Assembly: GCA_017428725.1 (NCBI GenBank)
Contig: JAFRQH010000017.1
Coordinates: 170,501 to 234,500, forward strand
Length of the DNA: 64,000 bases
Source of the DNA: Bacteroidales bacterium
Lineage (GTDB): Bacteria; Bacteroidota; Bacteroidia; Bacteroidales; UBA932
Direction of reading: 5' to 3'
Shown: piece by piece, positions 35,293 through 41,941 of the stretch
Layout: every line of letters starts with the position of its first letter
How positions within the stretch are numbered: position 1 is the stretch's first letter
Program-made: the position numbers and the translations under genes
The notes under the pieces: generated by a model
What the model was told of the DNA's origin: nothing
Database searches by the model: none
What the model saw: only the letters and a program-made list of their open reading frames with translations

Positions 35293-35323
35293 GCAAAGAT
35301 AGTGCATTCTGCCGGAAATGCAA
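35293..35323 (-). promoter_or_regulatory. Bacteroidota sigma-ABfr promoter for the barrel/OmpA operon
   Basis: On the minus strand a TTGC element (35323-35320) is followed after 18 nt by TATCTTTGC (35301-35293), matching the -33 TTTG / -7 TAnnTTTG consensus exactly. Transcription would start near 35288. It probably also feeds the glycan operon through the hairpin at 33372-33425. Confidence 0.85.
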
Positions 35324-35340
35324 TACCCTGGCGGCTTTTT

Positions 35341-35607
35341 TTACGCTTCGGCGATGCCGGCACGGATCCAGGCCTGGGCCAGCTCCGTGGCGGCCTCCTC
35401 GGCCTCGGACCGCTCCACCTCGTATTCGTCGAGCAGCAGGTCCGTGAGCGTCTGCACGTCGAACTCGCGCCCCTCTACCTGCTTCCAGAGGTAAGCGGCG
35501 GAGGAGTTGAGCGAGACCAGCCGCTGGAAATCCACGGTGAGCCCCTCGCCGATGACGATCGCGTCATCGCCGAGCTCGCGCAGGACATATCCTTCCTTCA
35601 GATGCAT
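35341..35607 (-). CDS. PqqD family protein
   Basis: This 88-residue protein has the PqqD fold signature: a strand region with IVIGEGLTVDF, then LVSLNSSAAYLWKQVEGREF, then two helices with LLLDEYEVERSEAEEAATEL. PqqD proteins bind precursor peptides for radical-SAM enzymes. No radical-SAM or precursor gene is adjacent. In Bacteroidales a PqqD protein is often found beside a nucleotidyltransferase-family gene, which is the case here (divergent, 63 nt away). Its role is therefore unclear. Confidence 0.85.
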   Translation of the reverse strand: MHLKEGYVLRELGDDAIVIGEGLTVDFQRLVSLNSSAAYLWKQVEGREFDVQTLTDLLLDEYEVERSEAEEAATELAQAWIRAGIAEA

Positions 35608-35610
35608 ACT

Positions 35611-35649
35611 GCAAAGATAGCAATATCCGCCGGAATTCCGTATCTTTAC
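35611..35649. promoter_or_regulatory. Back-to-back -7 elements for the PqqD and nucleotidyltransferase genes
   Basis: TATCTTTGC on the minus strand (35619-35611) ends 3 nt before the PqqD ATG, implying a leaderless or nearly leaderless message. TATCTTTAC on the plus strand (35641-35649) lies 21 nt before the ATG at 35671. The two are 21 nt apart, so polymerase binding to one may exclude the other. Convincing -33 elements are not visible. Confidence 0.6.
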
Positions 35650-35670
35650 CCCGAAAACCCTCTCTGATCG

Positions 35671-36678
35671 ATGGACAAAGCCACGGACATATTCTTCGCT
35701 GTGCTACGCGCGGGGCTGTGGGAGCAGGACCTGCGGCTGGACGCCGCGCCCTCGGCGGCGGAGTGGCAGCAGGTGCTGCAGACCGCCCGGGCGCAGGCCG
35801 TGCTGGGCCTGGTGTACCGCGGGATGGCGCACCTGCCGGCGGAGCAGCTGCCGCCGGGCGCGGAACGCCTGCGGCTGCTCGCCGACGTGGACCGGCTGGA
35901 GCGTGGCGGGCGGATGCTCGCCGCTGCGCAGGCGGAGCTGCTGGAGCGCTTCGCCGCCGCCGGCCTGCATTCGACGGTGCAGAAGGGCACGGAGGCTGCG
36001 AAATACTACGCGAAGCCCTCGCTGCGCGAAGCCGGCGACATCGACCTGTATTTCCCGGCAGGGGAGTTCGGACGCGCCGCTGTGCTGGTGGCAGAATATA
36101 ATCCCTGGACCGCCTCAGACGGCAGCCTGGTCTATAAATACAAGGGGGTCACCGTCGAGCACCACGGGCGCTATTTTGACTTGCACGTGCGGGCGGAGCG
36201 CCTGCCGGAAGTTCCTTCGGTCGTCGCCGAGCTGGTGATGCTCTCGGCGCATATCCTCAAGCACGCCATCGGCGAGGGCGTGGGTTGCAAGCAACTCTGC
36301 GACGTAGCGCGGGCGCTCGACCGGGCGGAAGGCCGCTACGACAAGGCTGCGCTGGCCGGGGTGCTGCACGCTTGCGGCCTGCAGCGCTGGCACCGCCTGC
36401 TTTGCTCGCTGCTGGTCAGTGACCTGGGCCTCGACCTGGCGCACTGCCTGCCGGATTTCCGTCCTTGCGATCCGGCGCCCCTGCGGCGCATCGTGCTGCG
36501 CGGCGGCGCGTTCGGCTACGCCGACCCCGCCCGCCTGCAGGCTGCACGCCGCGGGCTCGCTGCCCGCAAGATACACGCAGGCAGCGCATTTCTGCGCCGC
36601 CTGCCGTTCTCGCTGCGGATTGCTCCCCGCGAGGCTGTCTCCACGCTCGCCGAACTCATCCGCGGCAATCTTACCTGA
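35671..36678 (+). CDS. Nucleotidyltransferase-fold family protein (NTP_transf_5-like)
   Basis: This 335-residue protein is very GC-rich. Residues ~100-135 carry LHSTVQKGTEAAKYYA and EAGDIDLYFP, the G-x..D-x-D core of this family of uncharacterised nucleotidyltransferases. HHGRYFDLHVR supplies a further acidic/His element. ELVMLSAHILKHAI follows, as in the family. Function is unproven; members are frequently encoded next to PqqD-like proteins and polysaccharide genes. It starts at ATG 35671 behind a -7 element. Confidence 0.8.
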   Translation: MDKATDIFFAVLRAGLWEQDLRLDAAPSAAEWQQVLQTARAQAVLGLVYRGMAHLPAEQLPPGAERLRLLADVDRLERGGRMLAAAQAELLERFAAAGLHSTVQKGTEAAKYYAKPSLREAGDIDLYFPAGEFGRAAVLVAEYNPWTASDGSLVYKYKGVTVEHHGRYFDLHVRAERLPEVPSVVAELVMLSAHILKHAIGEGVGCKQLCDVARALDRAEGRYDKAALAGVLHACGLQRWHRLLCSLLVSDLGLDLAHCLPDFRPCDPAPLRRIVLRGGAFGYADPARLQAARRGLAARKIHAGSAFLRRLPFSLRIAPREAVSTLAELIRGNLT

Positions 36679-36709
36679 CCGGGAGAGGTGTTTCATCTCA
36701 TCTCTGATG

Positions 36710-36835
36710 TGACCCCCAAAAGTTGGACGGTTTAACATTAGTTACGAGGCCTTAGATTGGAAGAGAGCTCGGTATTTGACATGAACCCCGAAAATTAGAC
36801 AAAAAACTTTCGGAGTTCATGTCAATTTTGGGGAG
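36710..36835. mobile_element. Decayed IS3-family-like remnant with terminal-repeat-like sequences
   Basis: TGACCCCCAAAAGTTGGAC at 36710 resembles the ends of IS3-family elements. On the minus strand, 36741-36780 reads as a transposase-like tail (VKYRALFQSKAS then stop). At 36778-36823 a 16-bp inverted repeat with one mismatch and a 14-nt spacer contains a second copy of the motif (TGAACCCCGAAAATTAGAC), and GTCAATTTTGGGG follows. No intact transposase remains. The identification rests on remembered motif similarity, not a search. Confidence 0.45.
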
Positions 36836-36842
36836 TTTTTTT

Positions 36843-36850
36843 TATTTTTG
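36843..36850 (+). promoter_or_regulatory. Possible -7 element for the sugar transferase gene
   Basis: TATTTTTG fits TAnnTTTG and lies 19 nt before the ATG at 36870. An upstream TTTTG at 36826 is only 12 nt away, shorter than the usual spacer, so the promoter is weak or imperfect. It lies immediately after the IS-like remnant, which may have brought or disturbed it. Confidence 0.4.
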
Positions 36851-36869
36851 TCGGTCCAAATACAGGCAG

Positions 36870-38198
36870 ATGAGCAACTCAACCAGCAAAATACTGATGT
36901 GCCGGCGTACGATTGTGGACACCATCCTGTCCTGCGGAGGTTCGTTGGCGGCCATCCTGCTGGTGCGTGCCTTGACAGATCCAATCCCGGGATTTGTCAC
37001 CTGGGTGGCTTTGTGGGTCGCCGCGGCCGCCGTCCTGACGCTGGCCGGCCTGCTGGTGACGCGTAGCGGCGACGTGGTGACGCGCTACGCCTCGCTGCGC
37101 GGGTATGCCCGTTTGGGCAATGCGCTGCTGGTCAAGGAGATCGGGATGGCTATCCTGCTCCTTGCCGGTCTGGTCCGCCTCCCCTCTGTCTCGTTGTCCT
37201 TCGTGGCCGTGCTCTCCGATATTCTCTTCACGGCCGCTGCGCTGTTCCTGCCCCGTTTCCTGGTTCGCAGCGTGCGCCGGGAGGAGCGGGAGATCAAGGG
37301 TGGTTCCAAGCGGCTCAATGCGCTGGTGGCCGGCACGGACGACGTCGCCGTCACGCTGGCGGAGAATGCCGATGCCTCCGGACACTACAATGTCTTGGGC
37401 TACCTGAGCGACGACCCTTCCCAGTCGGGCCGCGTCATCGGGGAGTTGATCGTCTACTATGCTGCCAGTAACGAGGACCTTGAAGCCTTGCAGTGGCGGC
37501 TCGGGGGCATCGATTGCATCCTGCTCCCCAAGGGCCACCGCGAGGGCGGCTCTGCGGGTGATGGGGCGTCCGAAGGGAAAACCCCGGCCAACAACGACGC
37601 CATGTCGCTGATGGGCCACGTGGTCAAGCGCAGCTTCGACCTGCTGGGATCCGGGCTGCTGATGATCGTGTTCTCGCCCCTGGCAGCGCTGAGTGCGCTG
37701 GCGGTGCGGCTGGAGGACGGCGGCCCCGCCATCTACGCCCAGGAACGCCTGGGGCGCGGCGGCAAGCCCTTCCACATCTATAAGTTCCGCTCGATGCGTA
37801 TCGACGCCGAGGCCGCAGGCTCCCCGGCGCTCTACTCCGGCGACGACGACCCGCGCCTGACGCGCGTGGGCAAGTTCCTGCGCCAGCACCACCTGGACGA
37901 GCTCCCGCAGCTCTGGAACGTCTTTCGCGGCGATATGTCCTTCATCGGCTACCGCCCCGAGCGCCGATTCTACATTGAAAAGATCATGGCGGTCAACCCC
38001 CGCTACGAATACCTCTTCCAGATCCGGCCGGGCGTGACGAGCTACGCCACGCTATACAACGGCTATACGGACACGCTGGACAAGATGCTGACGCGTCTGG
38101 ACCTCGACCTCTATTATTTGCGTAACCACTCATTGTGGTTTGATGCGCGCTTGTTGGCTCTGACCTTTTTCCGCATCATCGGCGGCAAAAAGTTTTGA
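36870..38198 (+). CDS. Initiating polyprenyl-phosphate sugar-1-phosphate transferase (WbaP/WcaJ-like)
   Basis: This protein is 442 residues from ATG 36870. The frame to 36819 starts in the IS-like repeat and is rejected. Four N-terminal membrane spans (residues ~10-130) and a short nucleotide-binding-like middle domain precede the catalytic domain. That domain shows VKRSFDLLGSG, YAQERLGRGGKPFHIYKFRSM, LDELPQLWNVFRGDMSFIG and YRPERRFYI. It places the first sugar phosphate on undecaprenyl phosphate. It is the only such gene here, so it likely primes the repeat unit built by the minus-strand operon, though it is transcribed the other way. Confidence 0.93.
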   Translation: MSNSTSKILMCRRTIVDTILSCGGSLAAILLVRALTDPIPGFVTWVALWVAAAAVLTLAGLLVTRSGDVVTRYASLRGYARLGNALLVKEIGMAILLLAGLVRLPSVSLSFVAVLSDILFTAAALFLPRFLVRSVRREEREIKGGSKRLNALVAGTDDVAVTLAENADASGHYNVLGYLSDDPSQSGRVIGELIVYYAASNEDLEALQWRLGGIDCILLPKGHREGGSAGDGASEGKTPANNDAMSLMGHVVKRSFDLLGSGLLMIVFSPLAALSALAVRLEDGGPAIYAQERLGRGGKPFHIYKFRSMRIDAEAAGSPALYSGDDDPRLTRVGKFLRQHHLDELPQLWNVFRGDMSFIGYRPERRFYIEKIMAVNPRYEYLFQIRPGVTSYATLYNGYTDTLDKMLTRLDLDLYYLRNHSLWFDARLLALTFFRIIGGKKF

Positions 38199-38218
38199 GT
38201 TTTTTAAGCCCATTTTTC

Positions 38219-38248
38219 TTGCATTTTACTTTTTAGGTGTTATATTTG
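38219..38248 (+). promoter_or_regulatory. Bacteroidota promoter for the NusG/UpxY-like gene
   Basis: TTGC at 38219-38222 is followed after 18 nt by TATATTTG at 38241-38248, a full -33/-7 match. The predicted start is near 38254, leaving a leader of about 130 nt before the ATG at 38385. Confidence 0.8.
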
Positions 38249-38256
38249 CACCTTGT

Positions 38257-38352
38257 AGTATTGTGCAATACTAATACGTGATTTATTGAAATTGAGTTTA
38301 GTGTAGTGGATATATCTCTACTGAAGAGATAATCATCTGCTAGTTAAATCAC
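38257..38352 (+). promoter_or_regulatory. Structured 5' leader upstream of the NusG/UpxY-like gene
   Basis: Three pairings are visible. A perfect 7-bp hairpin lies at 38257-38272 (AGTATTG arm, TG loop). A long-range 8-bp stem joins 38278-38285 (GTGATTTA) to 38345-38352. Between them, GTGGA/TCTAC competes with ATCTCT/AGAGAT, so two folds exclude each other. UpxY proteins act on the 5' leaders of their own operons in Bacteroides; whether this leader is a target is inference. Confidence 0.5.
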
Positions 38353-38384
38353 TGTATATCAATCGATTATCGGCTGAATGCTGA

Positions 38385-38963
38385 ATGGATATGGCGAGAA
38401 GGGCACATATGGAAATATCGGAAAATCCGACATCTGCTCTTGATGGAGCGAGCCGTAACCTGCAGTCTGACTACTGGTTCGCGGCGCGCACGCGCTGTGG
38501 TGCCGAGCTGTCCGTGGCCGGACGGCTCGACCGCCTGGGCGTCGAGCGCTTCGTGCCCACGCAGACGCACCGCCGTACGCGCGGGGCCGCGACCTACGAG
38601 CGCGCGGTCATCCCGGCGCTGGTGTTCCTTCGGACCACCAAGCGCCGTGCCTGCCAGCTTGCCAACGAGGAATCCCTGCCTGTGCGCTACCTAATCGATC
38701 CCGCCACCCGCTCGCTCCTCGTCGTCCCCGACAAACAGATGGAAGACTTCAGGCGCGTGCTCGACCTGTCCACCGACGAGGGTGGACTGGTCGGCCGCCC
38801 TTTGGAATTAGGTGAACGCGTGCGCGTGACCAAGGGCGTCCTCGCCGGCGTCGAGGGCTTTGTCCTTGAGCTCCGCGGCCGCACCTACGTCGTCGTCCGG
38901 CTCCTCGACTCCTGGTTTGCCAAGGCCAGTGTCCCGCGCGCCTGGCTGGAACCCATAAAGTGA
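38385..38963 (+). CDS. NusG-like transcription antitermination protein (UpxY type)
   Basis: This 192-residue protein has a NusG N-terminal domain opening at YWFAARTRCGAELSVAGRLD and continuing through FVPTQTHRRTRG and VIPALVFLRTT. The C-terminal KOW domain is at ~138-170 (VRVTKGVLAGVEGFVLELRG). Specialised NusG paralogues of this kind in Bacteroidales (UpxY) allow read-through of polysaccharide operons. It follows the sugar transferase and has its own promoter and leader. The main glycan operon is on the other strand, so its target must be reached in trans, or it may act on the fimbrillin genes downstream. Confidence 0.88.
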   Translation: MDMARRAHMEISENPTSALDGASRNLQSDYWFAARTRCGAELSVAGRLDRLGVERFVPTQTHRRTRGAATYERAVIPALVFLRTTKRRACQLANEESLPVRYLIDPATRSLLVVPDKQMEDFRRVLDLSTDEGGLVGRPLELGERVRVTKGVLAGVEGFVLELRGRTYVVVRLLDSWFAKASVPRAWLEPIK

Positions 38964-38985
38964 AAGCGAAATCAGACAAAAATTT

Positions 38986-39171
38986 ATGCATAAAATGAGA
39001 CAGAAACAACAATTCATCCGACCGGTAATCCTGCAGGAGGTTGAACTCCTGGGGGACTCGCCGATCCTAAATGGTTCCGTCGTAGACAACGCAGTCGTTG
39101 TCTCCAACGGACAGGATGTCCACGACGTCCCTGCCGATGATCAGGACTGGAATCATCAGTGGGAGTGGTAA
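38986..39171 (+). CDS. Small ORF, 61 codons, between the NusG-like and fimbrillin genes
   Basis: It encodes a short hydrophilic protein with a basic N-terminus (MHKMRQKQQFIRP), a VILQEVELLGDSPIL middle and an acidic, tryptophan-rich end (QDWNHQWEW). A second ATG at 38995 is possible. The pattern of a basic start followed by KP/RP-x-V-x-VEL resembles small unnamed ORFs that I associate with Bacteroidales surface-protein operons. No signal peptide or membrane helix is seen. Function is unknown. It ends 19 nt before the lipoprotein gene, which supports translation as part of that operon. Confidence 0.55.
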   Translation: MHKMRQKQQFIRPVILQEVELLGDSPILNGSVVDNAVVVSNGQDVHDVPADDQDWNHQWEW

Positions 39172-39190
39172 TGACAAGGAGGAAACGAGC

Positions 39191-40345
39191 ATGAAAACAG
39201 AAATCAAAATTCTCGCTTGCGCAGCCATTCTCGGCGCAACCATCCTGACGGGATGCAACAAGAACGGACTTGACGTGATCCGGGGTAAGGAAATCCGGTT
39301 CTCGTCCGTCTCCAACGGGCCGTCGACCAAGACGCAGTACGGCGATGTCTCCGGCACCAAACAGGCGTTGAACTGGGTGAACGGAGATATCATCCGGATT
39401 GCGAGCCCTTCGACCCACGTCACTGACAATCCCAACCTTGACTTTGCGGATTACTCCGTGACCTTGACCACGTCCGGCGTGCCGAGCAAGGGCACGCTCA
39501 CGAACGTCGCCGAAAATGGTCTTGCCTGGGGTGATGCTCCTGCGACGTACACTTTCTTCGGCATTTATCCGTCCACGACCAAGAACTCCAAAATCACCTT
39601 GACCAGCGCCGGCGCCGTTTCTGCTTACATTCCGGGTGAGCAACCGCTGAACGGAACGGCTTCATCCAAGCAGGTGGCGGACGGCAATGCCACGATCACG
39701 TACGACGAGTACAAGCCGGATATGCTCTACGCCTATATGACGTCCAAGACCGTCTATAATCTGCAGAGCAGTGCCTTTGGCGACAACAACTACGTCACCA
39801 AGCTGGTGGACGGTGGCCCGAATGTCGATATGGCGTTCGACCCTGCCTTCACTGCTTTCGAGATCAATCTTTCCAGCGGCGATGAGGATTTCACCATCTC
39901 CAGGGTCGAACTTGTCGGCGACAACGGAACCCCTAAAGTGACTACTGATGACTTCCCGCTTTACGGCACCTTTACGATGACGGCCGGTGACGTTTTCGCC
40001 ACTACGCCGATCACCGTCGGAAGCGATGCCGGCAATTCAGTGTATGTGACGATGGATCAGGCGCTGACCACTGCCACTGGCATCAGTTTCACCCTTTTCA
40101 CCCTTCCGAAAGACAACACTGGCATAATCAGCCTGAAGGTTACGATCAAGACCGGTACGGATACCACGGAGGTCGGAACGCTTAAGCTGACCGCCGGAGA
40201 GAATACTCCGTACGTCTTCAAAGCCGGTCACAAGTACCGTATCAACCTGCTCAAACTGGGTGGACGCTGGAAGATCCTCTTCGGAGAACTCACCGTGGAT
40301 GAGTGGATTCCTGCAGAAGGCTCAACCAATCTGATAGTAGAATAG
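39191..40345 (+). CDS. Fimbrillin family lipoprotein (Mfa-like)
   Basis: This protein is 384 residues from ATG 39191. A lipobox ILTGC puts the lipid anchor at C22. The mature part opens EIRFSSVSNGPSTKTQYGD and LNWVNGDIIRI, the typical Mfa_like_1/fimbrillin start, followed by beta-rich sequence. Fimbrillins are exported as lipoproteins, cleaved by gingipain-like or other proteases and polymerised by donor-strand exchange. It ends in VDEWIPAEGSTNLIVE. First of four related genes, 12 nt before the next. Confidence 0.87.
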   Translation: MKTEIKILACAAILGATILTGCNKNGLDVIRGKEIRFSSVSNGPSTKTQYGDVSGTKQALNWVNGDIIRIASPSTHVTDNPNLDFADYSVTLTTSGVPSKGTLTNVAENGLAWGDAPATYTFFGIYPSTTKNSKITLTSAGAVSAYIPGEQPLNGTASSKQVADGNATITYDEYKPDMLYAYMTSKTVYNLQSSAFGDNNYVTKLVDGGPNVDMAFDPAFTAFEINLSSGDEDFTISRVELVGDNGTPKVTTDDFPLYGTFTMTAGDVFATTPITVGSDAGNSVYVTMDQALTTATGISFTLFTLPKDNTGIISLKVTIKTGTDTTEVGTLKLTAGENTPYVFKAGHKYRINLLKLGGRWKILFGELTVDEWIPAEGSTNLIVE

Positions 40346-40357
40346 GAGGACCGAATT

Positions 40358-41926
40358 ATGAGAAAGAACATTCAATACATTGCTTCTGCAGCACTTATAC
40401 TCGTGCTTGCAGCCTCCTGCAATAAGGGAATCGGCGTCCCCGGCGGCGAAAATCAGATTCGCTTTGCGCCCCGGACTGTCGAGACCAAGGCCATGATCAA
40501 CGACGACGCCGGTCTTGTCAACGAGACGTTTGCCGTCGTGGGACTGCTGAACGATGCTGCCAATTTCCAGAATTCCATCAAGTATGCGGACGGAGCCTGG
40601 AATTACGTTACGGATGCCACTTATATCTGGCTGCCCGGCACGCACAAGTTCTTCGGCTATACTGACGGTATGGGGACCCTTACTGCCAACAAACTGACGG
40701 CGAGCAAGGTTCTGACTACGGCCGCAGCCGCCCAGACGGACCTGCTTTACTCCGAGGTGGTCACATCTACGGACGTAGATTGGAAAGCTTCCCATACGAT
40801 GGGTGACCCCGTGCCCCTGAACTTCAAGCACCTGTTCTCCGCTGTCAGTATTACCGTGAAGAACAGTCTGGACGCGGACAAGCGCGTGGTCGTGAATTCC
40901 GTCTCCAAACCGGCCATCCCTAACAGCGGCAGCGCTGAGGTGGATTTCACTACGATGGTGGTCGATGCGGAGACCGGTGATGCGACAAACGTCCCTGTCG
41001 TGACCTACACTGCACCGGTCGTCAATGGAGATTTTGTCACCACCGCAGTTCCTGCGAACATCGAACTCGCCGCAAACGGTGAACTTGATGTCCTCAACGC
41101 CGGCGCGACCGCCAAGAGCTATCAGATGGTCTGGCCCCAGACCCTGGCCAAAGGCGCCGTTACCGTCACCGTCAGTTACACGGTCTATGACGGAGCCGAT
41201 GATACCACCGGCAAGACTTACACGAACAAGACCGTCTCCCTTCCTGCAGGCACCTGGCTGGCTGGCCAGAAGTACGATTATGTCCTTCAGATCCTCCCGA
41301 CCGATGTCCGCCTGACGTTTGTCGTCCAGCCGTGGGACAGCGTTGCAGTCGGTGCGATTGACACCGAAGACGGATCCATCAATATGTCCAACGTGACCTG
41401 GCAGAACACCAAGGTCAAGCTGACGCAGGATGGAGAAGAAGTGAATACGCTGGATATGGACGCGTTCTCCGTGTATATGTATTATAAGCCTTATTATAAG
41501 GACAATACCGGGGCCTGGACCCAATACACCGCCAACAACGGCTATTTCCCGGCACAGGGTTTCTTTACCGTCAACTACCCCCTCGAAGGCTCTTTCAAGA
41601 TCGATCTGATCCAGGCAAGTTACTGGGCTGATCCTGTGCCCGAAGGGATGTACGAAATCTTTATCTACGATGATGCCCTGGAGACCCCTGCTTTCCGTGC
41701 GATCAATCCGGATGGAGAGGATTTAGCCAACTGGCACACGAGTACCGGAGCGAACACGATTTACTTCCAGGTGCGTGCCACTGCCGATGTCCCTGCTACC
41801 CGTGAAAAGGACTACAAGGCCCAGATTGATATCTGGTTCAAGGGTACCGAAGAGGGCGCTGAATGGGTAAGTGCTTATTCCGAGATCCGGGCGAATTATG
41901 CGTGCGTCATTCAGAAAACCAACTAA
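40358..41926 (+). CDS. Fimbrillin family lipoprotein
   Basis: This 522-residue protein has the lipobox LAASC (C21). The mature N-terminus, QIRFAPRTVETKAMINDD, follows the fimbrillin pattern with TKA, where trypsin-like or Arg/Lys-specific processing occurs in related proteins. TYIWLPGTHKFFGY and a beta-sandwich-type C-terminal region follow. It may be an anchor or accessory subunit, being longer than a main shaft subunit usually is. It lies 12 nt after the previous fimbrillin gene and 15 nt before the next gene. Confidence 0.83.
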   Translation: MRKNIQYIASAALILVLAASCNKGIGVPGGENQIRFAPRTVETKAMINDDAGLVNETFAVVGLLNDAANFQNSIKYADGAWNYVTDATYIWLPGTHKFFGYTDGMGTLTANKLTASKVLTTAAAAQTDLLYSEVVTSTDVDWKASHTMGDPVPLNFKHLFSAVSITVKNSLDADKRVVVNSVSKPAIPNSGSAEVDFTTMVVDAETGDATNVPVVTYTAPVVNGDFVTTAVPANIELAANGELDVLNAGATAKSYQMVWPQTLAKGAVTVTVSYTVYDGADDTTGKTYTNKTVSLPAGTWLAGQKYDYVLQILPTDVRLTFVVQPWDSVAVGAIDTEDGSINMSNVTWQNTKVKLTQDGEEVNTLDMDAFSVYMYYKPYYKDNTGAWTQYTANNGYFPAQGFFTVNYPLEGSFKIDLIQASYWADPVPEGMYEIFIYDDALETPAFRAINPDGEDLANWHTSTGANTIYFQVRATADVPATREKDYKAQIDIWFKGTEEGAEWVSAYSEIRANYACVIQKTN

Positions 41927-41941
41927 TCGCTGATGAGAAGT

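Noticed and set aside
35341..36678. RiPP biosynthesis cluster
   Set aside because: Only a PqqD-like protein is present; no precursor peptide, radical-SAM or protease gene could be found on either strand nearby.
36778..36823. Invertible promoter of the Bacteroides capsule type
   Set aside because: The 16-bp inverted repeat has only a 14-nt spacer without a promoter, too short for the known invertible segments, and no invertase gene is nearby. IS debris explains it better.
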